A stretch of 64,000 bases of DNA from Pseudomonas benzenivorans (GTDB taxonomy: Bacteria > Pseudomonadota > Gammaproteobacteria > Pseudomonadales > Pseudomonadaceae). The notes under the pieces were generated by a model, which was not told the origin of the DNA, did no database searches, and saw only the letters and a program-made list of their open reading frames with translations. A program made the position numbers and the translations under genes. The stretch covers positions 3,658,001-3,722,000 of the forward strand of contig NZ_CP073346.1 in the NCBI RefSeq assembly GCF_024397895.1, in the 5' to 3' direction. Shown here piece by piece: positions 1 through 7,257 of the stretch; the first letter of the stretch is position 1, and every line of letters starts with the position of its first letter.

Positions 1-395
1 TGCGCCTGCTGACCAGCGGCCGGCACAGCGACCATCCGCCGGTGCGCTTCGCCGGCGAGCGCTATTACCCCAAGCTGCTCAAGGCCGGGGTGCGGATCTT
101 CGAGTATCAGCCGCGCTTCCTTCACCTGAAGATGGTGCTGGTGGACGACTGGGTCAGCGTCGGTTCCTGCAACTTCGATCACTGGAACCTGCGTTTCAAC
201 CTCGATGCCAACCTGGAAGCCCATGATTCCGAGTTGACCGAGCAGGTCCTGGCCTGCTTCCAGGCGGACTTCACCGACAGCCTTGAGATCAGCCTGGAGC
301 TGTGGCAAGCCCAGCCCTGGTGGCAGCGGGTGCAGCAGCGCCTGTGGGGCTGGCTGGATCGCCTGGCGGTCAACCTGCTCGACCGCCGCCGCTAG
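1..395 (+). CDS. Phospholipase D-family protein, ClsB-like cardiolipin synthase (C-terminal part)
   Basis: The reading frame is open from base 3 and enters from outside the window, so only about the last 130 residues are present. They contain the second PLD catalytic signature, H-L-K-x4-D-x5-G-S-x-N-F-D, which defines phosphatidyl transferases and cardiolipin synthases. The basic C-terminal tail after the PLD fold fits a membrane-associated ClsB-type enzyme that makes cardiolipin at the inner membrane. The first HKD motif lies outside the window, so ClsB versus another PLD-family phosphatidyltransferase cannot be settled. An internal GTG at 42 could be mistaken for a start, but in-frame codons before it continue the family sequence. 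Confidence 0.8.
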   Translation, partial: RLLTSGRHSDHPPVRFAGERYYPKLLKAGVRIFEYQPRFLHLKMVLVDDWVSVGSCNFDHWNLRFNLDANLEAHDSELTEQVLACFQADFTDSLEISLELWQAQPWWQRVQQRLWGWLDRLAVNLLDRRR

Positions 396-546
396 CTAGG
401 CACCCTTGACGCGCGGCGGCCCGGCCCCTGCCGGCGGCCACATGGCCGTTCTGGCCTGGACACTGACGCAGATTCGCCCAGACGCCGGTCTACTCCTTAG
501 GTGGCGGAAATTTCTTTCGCCCGCAACCCCGCTCAGGAGAAAGCCA

Positions 547-1128
547 ATGGCTGCAAAGCGAGTACTGATGCTGGTCGGCGACTACGTGGAGGACTACGAG
601 GTGATGGTGTCGTTCCAGGCCCTGCAGATGGTCGGACACAGCGTCCATGCGGTCTGTCCGGACAAGACCGCCGGGCAGTCGGTGCGCACCGCCATTCACG
701 ATTTCGAAGGCGAACAGACCTACAGCGAAAAGCCCGGGCACAACTTCGCCCTGAACTTCGACTTCGCCGAAGTCGAGGCCAAGCACTACGACGCCCTGCT
801 GATCCCCGGTGGCCGCGCGCCCGAATACCTGCGCCTGAATCCCCAGGTGCTGGCGCTGGTGCAGGCCTTCGCCGAGGCCGACAAGCCGATCGCCGCCATC
901 TGCCATGGCGCCCAGCTGCTGGCCGCCGCTGGGGTGCTCGAAGGCCGCGAGTGCAGCGCCTACCCGGCGTGCGCGCCGGAGGTGCGTCAGGCCGGTGGCA
1001 ACTATGTGGACATCGCCGTGGATCATGCCCATGTTCAGGGCAACCTGGTCACCGCCCCGGCCTGGCCGGCGCACCCGGTCTGGTTGGCCGCTTTCCTGCG
1101 GCTGCTGGGCACCAGGATCAGTCTCTAG
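547..1128 (+). CDS. DJ-1/PfpI family protein
   Basis: This is a 193-residue class I glutamine amidotransferase-like protein of the DJ-1/PfpI superfamily. The nucleophile elbow A-I-C-H-G-A-Q carries the conserved Cys, and the Glu of the I-P-G-G-R-A-P-E segment is in the usual place upstream of it. Family members include PfpI-type proteases and YhbO/DJ-1 stress proteins that act on glycated or electrophile-damaged substrates; the substrate cannot be read from the sequence. The ATG at 547 is chosen because AGGAG lies 7 bases before it; the frame stays open upstream to a TTG at 406, but those codons look non-coding. It is the first of three DJ-1-superfamily genes within 5.5 kb. Confidence 0.85.
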   Translation: MAAKRVLMLVGDYVEDYEVMVSFQALQMVGHSVHAVCPDKTAGQSVRTAIHDFEGEQTYSEKPGHNFALNFDFAEVEAKHYDALLIPGGRAPEYLRLNPQVLALVQAFAEADKPIAAICHGAQLLAAAGVLEGRECSAYPACAPEVRQAGGNYVDIAVDHAHVQGNLVTAPAWPAHPVWLAAFLRLLGTRISL

Positions 1129-1257
1129 GGCCGAGGCGCACTGCGCCGCCGATCGACGTCCAGATACAACTGTGGGGGGACGTTGATGCAGGTCAACTTC
1201 ACCGATGCGGCTTTGCAGTAGCCTGCGATTGTGCACGGCAATTTTGCGGAGGGCAGC

Positions 1258-1743
1258 ATGCAGGGCATAGCGTCCGATGACCACAGAGTGGCAGCGGCTG
1301 CGGGGCGCTGGATGCTTCCCGACCCGATGCGCTCAGCCGCCGCGGCGGCGGCCATTCAAGGCTATCTCACTGAAATCGGCTATTGCCCGCCGCTCGCCGC
1401 CGCTGAGGAGTGCTACCTGATGGCCCTGGCGCGCGGTGGGGATGAGGGCAGTGGCGCGCGCCTGGTCGAATGCCATCGGTCGCTGGTGGCGCGGCTGGCC
1501 CTGCACTGCGAGGGTCGCGGTGTGCCCTTGCCGGCATTGATCGAGGCAGGGCGCCGGGGGATGGTCCAGGCCGTGGCGTCCTACGATCCGGATTCGGGCT
1601 GCGGCTTTTCCATCTACGGCGCCTGGTGGGTGGGGCGCAGCATCGAGCATGCCGTGCAGCGCCGTACCGGCAGCATGCACCTGCCGCTGGCCGTGGCACG
1701 CAAGCTCTATCGCTACCTGTGCAGGCAGCGCGGCCAGCGCTAG
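1258..1743 (+). CDS. Orphan RpoS-like sigma-70 region 1.2-2 protein lacking regions 3-4
   Basis: This 161-residue protein aligns by eye with RpoS-type sigma factors from region 1.2 (Y-L-T-E-I-G-Y-x-P-P-L followed by a short helix) through regions 2.1-2.4. Recognisable landmarks are L-V-E-x-x-R-S-L-V, G-x-P-L-x-x-L-I-E-A-G, A-V-A-S-Y-D-P-D-S-G-x-x-F-S-I-Y, W-W-V-G-R-S-I-E and H-L-P. It ends a few residues into region 3.0 (Y-L-C-R-Q-R) with no region 3 or 4 and no room for one before the next gene at 1804. The family role of region 2 is core-RNAP clamp binding and -10 recognition; whether this protein still does either is unknown. An Ala-rich N-terminal stretch precedes the homology. GGAGGG lies 4 bases before ATG 1258; a GTG at 1231 is an alternative start. 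Confidence 0.8.
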   Translation: MQGIASDDHRVAAAAGRWMLPDPMRSAAAAAAIQGYLTEIGYCPPLAAAEECYLMALARGGDEGSGARLVECHRSLVARLALHCEGRGVPLPALIEAGRRGMVQAVASYDPDSGCGFSIYGAWWVGRSIEHAVQRRTGSMHLPLAVARKLYRYLCRQRGQR

Positions 1744-1776
1744 CGGCCACCCGTTGCCAGACGCGCAGGACTGGCG

Positions 1777-1797
1777 GCGCGGCGGCGAGCGCCGCGC
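1777..1797. terminator. GC-rich hairpin between convergent genes
   Basis: An 8-bp perfect stem (GCGCGGCG / CGCCGCGC) with a 5-base loop lies between the stops of the sigma-like gene and the convergent NTF2-like gene. There is no T run on either strand, so it is at best a weak or factor-assisted terminator. Confidence 0.35.
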
Positions 1798-1803
1798 GTA
1801 ACC

Positions 1804-2202
1804 TCAGCCGACTTGGGCGATCCAGTCGTTGAGGTTGTAGTAGTTGCTGATGCGCGCCACCTTGCCGTCCTTGATCTCGAAGAAGGCGCCGGCGGGCAGC
1901 TCGTAGGTCTGGCCCTGGGCGGGCGGCAGGCCCTCGTCGTCGGCCAGGTACTCGCCGTGCACCACGAACTCGGCGGCGGCGCGGCTGCCGTCGGCGTTCT
2001 GCATCACCACGATGTCGCTCAGGCGTTCGCGGTAGCAGCGGTTCATCTTGTCCATGAAAGCGGCGAAGGTGGCCTTGCCGACCTGGCGTTCGCCCTGGTT
2101 GATGTCGTGCACCACCTGGTCGTCCAGCAGGGCGAGAAAGGCGGGCATGTCGCCGGCGTTGAAGGCGGCGTAGTAGGCCTGAACGAGTTCGGTAGCGGTC
2201 AT
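1804..2202 (-). CDS. NTF2-like / SnoaL-like nuclear transport factor 2 family protein
   Basis: This is a 132-residue single-domain alpha+beta barrel protein of the NTF2/SnoaL superfamily. It starts with the typical helix (T-E-L-V-Q-A-Y-Y-A-A-F-N-A-G-D) and ends with the pattern F-F-E-I-K-D-G-K-V-A-R-I-S-N-Y-Y-N seen in ketosteroid-isomerase-like proteins of unknown function. The fold binds small hydrophobic ligands, but no catalytic residues can be assigned confidently. The start at 2202 is preceded by GGAG; a longer frame to 2247 has no ribosome-binding site. The next gene (GNAT) is divergent. Confidence 0.75.
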   Translation of the reverse strand: MTATELVQAYYAAFNAGDMPAFLALLDDQVVHDINQGERQVGKATFAAFMDKMNRCYRERLSDIVVMQNADGSRAAAEFVVHGEYLADDEGLPPAQGQTYELPAGAFFEIKDGKVARISNYYNLNDWIAQVG

Positions 2203-2314
2203 GGCAATGCTCCAGTCGCAATGGGGAAAGTAGAAAAGGGTCGACATGATAGTTTCGGCCTCTCATGCCGGCTTAGTCGCCTGCGTCACCTCCCTGCGAC
2301 GGAACGACCTGACC

Positions 2315-2905
2315 ATGGATATCCGCCTGCTGCAAGGGCCCGCAATCGAGCCCTATATCCCCGACCTCGCCCGGCTTCGCATCGAGGTGTTCCGCGAGTT
2401 TCCCTATCTGTATGACGGTTCGCTGGATTACGAGACCGAATACCTGACTACCTACGCGCGCTCGGCCGACAGCCTGGTGGTGCTGGTGCTCGACCATGAG
2501 CACGTGGTCGGCGCTTCCACCGGCCTGCCGCTGGCCGATGAAACCGAGGCGTTCCAGCGGCCGTTCATCGAACAGGGCTGGGATCCGGAGCGGGTCTTCT
2601 ACTTCGGCGAGTCGCTGCTGCTGCCGCAGTACCGTGGCCAGGGCCTGGGCGTAGGCTTCTTCGCCAAGCGCGAAGGCTTCGCCCGCCGCCTCGGCCGCTT
2701 CGACTGGTGCGCCTTCTGCGCGGTCGAGCGGCCCCGGGAACACCCCCGGCGGCCGGACGACTACCAGCCGCTGAACGACTTCTGGAAGCGCCGCGGCTAC
2801 CAGCATCACCCGGAACTGCGCACCGAGTTCCTCTGGCAGGACCTCGACGAGAGCGCCGAGTCGCCCAAGCCGCTGTCCTTCTGGCTGAAGGAGATTCGTC
2901 CGTGA
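2315..2905 (+). CDS. GNAT family N-acetyltransferase (pairs with nitrilase)
   Basis: This 196-residue GNAT-fold protein carries the acetyl-CoA pyrophosphate-binding loop Q-Y-R-G-Q-G-L-G (Q/R-x-x-G-x-G/A type) around residue 110. It transfers acetyl from acetyl-CoA to an amine that cannot be predicted. Its stop codon overlaps the GTG start of the following carbon-nitrogen hydrolase, so the two are translationally coupled. In Bacillus subtilis YhcX the same two domains are fused into one polypeptide, which supports a joint function. The start is ATG 2315; the frame is open to 2246, but the upstream codons have no family resemblance. Confidence 0.85.
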   Translation: MDIRLLQGPAIEPYIPDLARLRIEVFREFPYLYDGSLDYETEYLTTYARSADSLVVLVLDHEHVVGASTGLPLADETEAFQRPFIEQGWDPERVFYFGESLLLPQYRGQGLGVGFFAKREGFARRLGRFDWCAFCAVERPREHPRRPDDYQPLNDFWKRRGYQHHPELRTEFLWQDLDESAESPKPLSFWLKEIRP

Positions 2906-3786
2906 TCAGGCTTGCCGCCTGCCAGTACCACATCGACCTGCTGGAAGACTGGCAGGCCTACGCCGAGCACCTCGACGGCCTGTGCCGCGACGCGGCGGAG
3001 CGGGGCGCCCAGATCCTGCTGCTGCCGGAATATGCCGGGCTGGTGCTCAGCGGCCAGCTGCCGGACGCGCAGCGCGGCGACCTGCATGCCTCCATCGCCG
3101 GCATCCAGCCGCTGCTGCCGGCCTGGCTGGAGTTGTGCGAGGACCTGGCGCGCCGTCTCGGCGTGTACCTGCAACCCGGCTCGCTGCCGGTGCTCGGTGC
3201 CGATGGCCACTACCGCAACCGCGCCTGGCTGTTCGGCCCCGAGGGCAATCTGGGCTTCCAGGACAAGCTGATCATGACCCGCTTCGAGCGCGAGCAATGG
3301 CAGATCGAGGCTGGCGCCGGTCTGCGCGTGTTCGACACCGCCCTGGGCAAGCTGGGCATCCTGATCTGCTACGACAACGAATTCCCCATGCTCGCCCGCC
3401 AGCTGGCCGAAGCCGGCGCCGACCTGATTCTCGCCCCCAGCTGCACCGACACCGAGGCCGGCTTTCACCGAGTGCGCATCGGCGCCCAGGCGCGCGCCCT
3501 GGAAAACCAGATCGCCGTGTTGCAAGCGCCCACCGTCGGTCTGGCGCCCTGGTCGCCGGCGCTGGACGAGAACATCGGTCGCGCAGCGCTGTACCTGCCC
3601 TCCGACTACGGTTTGCCGCCCGCTGGTGTGCTCGCCGAGAGCGCCGAACTCTGCCCATCCTCCAGCCAGTGGCTGATCTGCGATCTGGACCTGGACGGTG
3701 TGCGCCGGGTGCGCGAACAGGGCCAGGTGTTCACCCGCCGCGACTGGCCGGAGCAGTTCGAGGCGCAGCGTATTCGCCTGCTGTGA
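2902..3786 (+). CDS. Carbon-nitrogen hydrolase (nitrilase superfamily amidase)
   Basis: This 294-residue nitrilase-superfamily enzyme has the full catalytic set: Glu43 in L-L-P-E-Y, Lys122 in D-K-L-I-M-T-R-F-E and Cys156 in I-L-I-C-Y-D-N-E-F. These enzymes hydrolyse amides, nitriles or carbamoyl groups in the cytosol through a Cys thioester. The GTG start at 2902 overlaps the stop of the GNAT gene (GTGA), with its ribosome-binding site (AAGGAG) inside that gene. The pair corresponds to the fused YhcX-type protein, so the amide it cleaves may be related to the acetyltransferase product; that is inference. A GC-rich hairpin follows the stop. Confidence 0.88.
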   Translation: MIRLAACQYHIDLLEDWQAYAEHLDGLCRDAAERGAQILLLPEYAGLVLSGQLPDAQRGDLHASIAGIQPLLPAWLELCEDLARRLGVYLQPGSLPVLGADGHYRNRAWLFGPEGNLGFQDKLIMTRFEREQWQIEAGAGLRVFDTALGKLGILICYDNEFPMLARQLAEAGADLILAPSCTDTEAGFHRVRIGAQARALENQIAVLQAPTVGLAPWSPALDENIGRAALYLPSDYGLPPAGVLAESAELCPSSSQWLICDLDLDGVRRVREQGQVFTRRDWPEQFEAQRIRLL

Positions 3787-3787
3787 G

Positions 3788-3806
3788 CGGCGGGCGGAGC
3801 CCGCCG
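3788..3806. terminator. GC-rich hairpin between convergent stops
   Basis: An 8-bp perfect stem (CGGCGGGC / GCCCGCCG) with a 3-base loop exactly fills the gap between the nitrilase stop and the convergent AraC-family stop. It has no T tract, so termination strength is uncertain. Confidence 0.4.
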
Positions 3807-4775
3807 TCAGCGGCGATGGGTCAGGCGGTATTGCAACGGCGTCATGTTGCAGCGGCGGGCGAATACCCGGGACAGCTGCTCGTCGGAGGTGAACCCGGCT
3901 GCCCGTGCCGCGGCCTTGACCGAGGCGCCGGCCTCGAGCTGTTCGCGGGCGACCTGCAGGCGCAACGCCTCGATGAATGCTGCCGGGCTCTGCCCGGTTT
4001 CGGCCTGGAAGTGGCGGTAGAAACTGCGCGCCGATTCCCCCGCCTGTTCGGCCAGCCGCTCGATGTTGAGCGGCTCGCGCAGGTGCGCGCGCAGCCAGTC
4101 GATCAGTCGTGCGTAGCGTCCGGCCTGGTTGTCCAGTAACGACGAGAACTGCGACTGGTTGCCCAGTCGGCGCACCGGCAGTATGAGCTGCTTGGCGACC
4201 CGCGTGGCGACCACCCTGCCAAGGTCTTCCTCGACCATCGCCAGGCACATGTCGATCCCCGAGGTCACGCCACCCGAGGTCCAGACCTGATCGTTGCGGA
4301 CATAGATCGCATCGGCCTGCACCTCGATGTGTGGATAGCGGCGCTGCAGGCGAGCCGTCGCTGCCCAATGGGTGGTGGCCCGGAGGCCATCGAGCAGCCC
4401 CCACTCGGCGAGGGCGAAGGCCCCCGAGCAGACCGAACCGAAGCGTCGCGCCGTACTCGCCGCCTGGCGTACCCAGGCGCTCAGGGCCGGGTTCTGGATC
4501 GCCTCGTTCAGGCCCTGCGGGCTGCCACCGGCAAGGATCAGGGTGTCCAGGCTGGGGGCGGGTACCTCGGACGCCGCCACCGTCGCGATGTCGATGCCAC
4601 TGGTGGTGGCGGTGTTGCCACCCAGGGCCGAGACGCTGAGCAGCTCGTAAACGGGCTCTAGGTTGAAGCTGTTGGCCATCTCGAATACGTCCGCCGGCCC
4701 GGCAATGTCCAGCAGTTGCACGCCCGGGAAGGCGACCAGGGCAATCTTGCGTCGGGCGGCGATGGAGTGGGGCAC
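3807..4775 (-). CDS. GlxA family AraC-type transcriptional regulator
   Basis: This 322-residue regulator has an N-terminal DJ-1/PfpI-like ligand domain (V-A-F-P-G-V-Q-L-L-D-I-A-G-P-A-D-V-F and the S-V-C-S-G-A-F nucleophile-elbow remnant) and a C-terminal AraC/XylS double helix-turn-helix ending R-V-F-A-R-R-x-x-M-T-P-L-Q-Y-R. GlxA-type activators usually control nitrogen-compound catabolism and often sit next to the enzyme they control. Here the divergent neighbour is itself a DJ-1-superfamily hydratase. GTG 4775 is chosen as start because AGGAG lies 5 bases before it; the frame continues upstream to an ATG at 4853 that would collide with the neighbour's promoter. Confidence 0.85.
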   Translation of the reverse strand: MPHSIAARRKIALVAFPGVQLLDIAGPADVFEMANSFNLEPVYELLSVSALGGNTATTSGIDIATVAASEVPAPSLDTLILAGGSPQGLNEAIQNPALSAWVRQAASTARRFGSVCSGAFALAEWGLLDGLRATTHWAATARLQRRYPHIEVQADAIYVRNDQVWTSGGVTSGIDMCLAMVEEDLGRVVATRVAKQLILPVRRLGNQSQFSSLLDNQAGRYARLIDWLRAHLREPLNIERLAEQAGESARSFYRHFQAETGQSPAAFIEALRLQVAREQLEAGASVKAAARAAGFTSDEQLSRVFARRCNMTPLQYRLTHRR

Positions 4776-4890
4776 GGGGGCTCCTGGTTTGGCAGAAATC
4801 GGCAATTTATTGTCATGGATGTCAGAGGCTCCGGCAAGAACAATGCTGTCCATGAGCGCCGTGGTGCGCTCTCAGCCCTAGGAGCCAGCA

Positions 4891-5550
4891 GTGAACATGC
4901 CCTTCAGAATCGGATTCCTCCTGTACCCCCATCTCACCCAATTGGACCTGACCGGGCCCGCCCAAGTGCTGGCGGCCATGAGCGACAGCGCACTGCACTT
5001 CGTCTGGAAGAGCCTGGAGCCGGTGCCTAGCGACGCCGGAATCAGCCTGCTTCCGAGCGACACCCTGCAGAGCTGTCCCGACCTGGACATGCTGTTGGTG
5101 CCCGGTGGCCCGGGTCAGCAGGCGCTGATGCGCGACGGCGCCGTGCTCGCCTGGCTGCAGCGCCAGGGCGCCCAGGCCAGCTGGGTCACCAGTGTCTGTT
5201 CCGGCTCGCTGCTGCTCGGCGCGGCGGGCCTGCTCAAAGGCTATAGCGCTGCCTGCCACTGGGCTTACCGCGATTATCTGCCGGCTTTCGGTGCCCGTAT
5301 CGATGAACGGCGGGTGGTGGTGGACCGCAACCGCATCACCGGCGGCGGGGTCACGTCCGGAATCGACCTGGCCTTGTGGCTCGTGGCCCTGGTGCGCGGC
5401 GAGGAGGAAGCCAAGGCCATCCAGTTGCAGCTCGAGTATGCGCCCCAGCCGCCGTTCAACTGTGGCCGTCCGGAGCTGGCCGGCGCGGCGCTGACGGCCC
5501 AGGCCAGGCAGCGTTTGGCCGCCGACCTCAAGCGCCTGAATGGGGTTTGA
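4891..5550 (+). CDS. inhA: DJ-1/PfpI family protein, isonitrile hydratase-like
   Basis: This 219-residue DJ-1/PfpI-superfamily protein has the InhA subfamily pattern: Y-P-H-L-T-Q-L-D-L-T-G-P near the N-terminus, V-P-G-G-P-G, the nucleophile elbow S-V-C-S-G-S-L-L-L-G-A-A-G-L-L, and T-G-G-G-V-T-S-G-I-D-L. Pseudomonas InhA hydrates isonitriles to N-substituted formamides; many close relatives are untested, so the symbol is tentative. GTG 4891 has AGGAG at a 6-base spacing; ATG 4897 is an alternative. It is divergent from the GlxA-type regulator with 115 bases between the starts, which suggests that regulator controls it. Confidence 0.72.
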   Translation: MNMPFRIGFLLYPHLTQLDLTGPAQVLAAMSDSALHFVWKSLEPVPSDAGISLLPSDTLQSCPDLDMLLVPGGPGQQALMRDGAVLAWLQRQGAQASWVTSVCSGSLLLGAAGLLKGYSAACHWAYRDYLPAFGARIDERRVVVDRNRITGGGVTSGIDLALWLVALVRGEEEAKAIQLQLEYAPQPPFNCGRPELAGAALTAQARQRLAADLKRLNGV

Positions 5551-5967
5551 CGGGGCGAGTCGATAAGCAAGTGAGCAGCTGGCATGGGCGATCTGCGGCA
5601 GCTTTTTTGGCGCGCGGGGCGGTTGAGGGGCCGCCTGGACAGCAGATCACACGGGAGACCGTCGCCATGAGCGCTGTCGCGGTTCCCTAAGCCCTTTCCC
5701 GCAGCGGCCCGTTGCCCGAGCTGCTAGGTCTCCTCTATTGCCGGGGCAGTGGCTTGCAGCTGGAAATCGACCGGTCTATGGCCGTGCGCCACGGTTTGTC
5801 TGGGGATTGGCGAGCGCATGGGGGCGCTTGCCCCTCGAGCGTTGACCCGCGGCGTGCGCGGGCAGAGGCCGTACGCGGAGCGACGGGGCATTACGTCGCC
5901 AACTCCGTCCGGTGCGGGCGGGGTCATCTAGGCTGTCTAGTGATTCGCCGCATCAGGAGCGTGCCCC
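5551..5967. other. 417-base non-coding gap before egtB
   Basis: No credible gene is seen here. A weak imperfect hairpin followed by six T's near 5576-5610 may end the inhA transcript. Two short GC hairpins lie near 5821-5860. A 7-codon frame (ATG 5667) with a GGGAG-like sequence before it exists, but nothing shows it is used. The egtB promoter must lie in the right half; no clear -35/-10 pair stands out. Confidence 0.4.
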
Positions 5968-7257
5968 ATGTCGAGAACCGCCTGCACCGATGAGCCATGC
6001 CCGAGCGCGCTCGAGGCGCTGCTCTGCCGCTATCGGGCGGTGCGCGGCCAGTCCGAGCGTCTCTGTCAGCCCCTGGCGGTGGAGGACTATGGCGTGCAGA
6101 GCATGCCGGACGTGAGCCCGCCGAAATGGCACCTGGCCCATGTCAGCTGGTTCTTCGAGGCCTTCCTGCTGCGTCCCTTCCTGCCCGGCTACCGGCCCCT
6201 GGATGAACGCTACGACCACCTGTTCAATTCCTATTACCAGACCCACGGCACGCCCTTTCCCCGCGCCCAGCGCGGACTGCTGTCGCGACCGACCGTGGCC
6301 GAGGTCTATCGCTACCGTGCCCATGTCGACGAGGCGATGGCGGCGCTGCTCGAGCGCCCGCCAGGTGAGCGGGTGGCGGAGCTGGCGCGGCGGGTCGAGC
6401 TGGGCCTGCAGCACGAGCAGCAGCACCAGGAACTGCTGCTGATGGACATCAAGCACCTCCTCGCGCAGAGCCCGATGCTGCCGGCCTACCGCAGCGACCT
6501 GCGCCGCAGCCGTGCAAAACCGGCCACGCCCCTGCGCTGGCAGGGCTACCCCGGCGGCCTCGGGCAGATCGGTCATGGCGACGCGGACTTCGCCTTCGAT
6601 TGCGAACGGCCGCGCCATCGGGTGTTCGTCGAGGCCTACCAGTTGGCCAGCCGGCCGGTGAGCAATGCCGAATACGCCGCGTTCATCGCCGACGGCGGCT
6701 ACCGCCGCAGTGACTGGTGGCTGGCCGACGGCTGGACCCTGATCCAGCAGGCCGGCTGGCAGGCGCCGCTGTACTGGCGGGAGGAGGATGGCGGCTGGAC
6801 GGAGCTGACCCTGGGCGGGCTGCGCGAGCTCGACCCCGATGCGCCGGTCTGCCACCTCAGTTACTACGAGGCGGAGGCCTTTGCCGCCTGGTCCGGTGCG
6901 CGCCTGCCGAGCGAGGCCGAGTGGGAGCTGGCCGCCCAGGGCACGCCCCTGAGCGGCAACTTCGTCGAGCAGGATCACCTGCAGCCGATGGCCGCTGCCG
7001 ATTCTGGCTCGGGGCCAGCGCAGCTGTTCGGCGACGTCTGGGAGTGGACCGGCAGCGCCTACCGCCCCTACCCGGGCTTCCGCGCCCTGGAGGGCAGCCT
7101 GGGTGAATACAACGGCAAGTTCATGTGCGGGCAGATGGTGCTGCGCGGCGGCTGCTGCGCCACCCCGCAGGATCACCTGCGCGCCAGCTACCGCAACTTC
7201 TTCTACCCCGCCATGCGCTGGCAGTTCTCCGGGTTGCGCCTGGCCAGAGAGGCATGA
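5968..7257 (+). CDS. egtB: Ergothioneine biosynthesis protein EgtB (sulfoxide synthase)
   Basis: This 429-residue non-heme iron enzyme joins N-alpha-trimethylhistidine (hercynine) to a thiol as a sulfoxide. The N-terminal DinB-like domain supplies iron-binding histidines (W-H-L-A-H-V-S-W-F-F and H-E-Q-Q-H-Q-E-L-L-L-M-D). The C-terminal half is the formylglycine-generating-enzyme-like domain with G-D-V-W-E-W-T-G-S and the terminal S-Y-R-N-F-F-Y-P. The stop overlaps the egtD start (ATGA), so the two are coupled. No egtA, egtC or egtE lies nearby; the thiol used (gamma-glutamylcysteine or cysteine) cannot be told from position alone. Confidence 0.92.
   Translation: MSRTACTDEPCPSALEALLCRYRAVRGQSERLCQPLAVEDYGVQSMPDVSPPKWHLAHVSWFFEAFLLRPFLPGYRPLDERYDHLFNSYYQTHGTPFPRAQRGLLSRPTVAEVYRYRAHVDEAMAALLERPPGERVAELARRVELGLQHEQQHQELLLMDIKHLLAQSPMLPAYRSDLRRSRAKPATPLRWQGYPGGLGQIGHGDADFAFDCERPRHRVFVEAYQLASRPVSNAEYAAFIADGGYRRSDWWLADGWTLIQQAGWQAPLYWREEDGGWTELTLGGLRELDPDAPVCHLSYYEAEAFAAWSGARLPSEAEWELAAQGTPLSGNFVEQDHLQPMAAADSGSGPAQLFGDVWEWTGSAYRPYPGFRALEGSLGEYNGKFMCGQMVLRGGCCATPQDHLRASYRNFFYPAMRWQFSGLRLAREA

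Noticed and set aside
1743..1803. Possible frameshifted regions 3-4 of the sigma-like gene
   Set aside because: Only 60 bases separate its stop from the next gene's stop, and no frame there resembles sigma region 3 or 4.
5576..5612. Intrinsic terminator after the inhA-like gene
   Set aside because: There is a T6 run, but the preceding stem is short and imperfect with a long loop; noted only in the gap entry.
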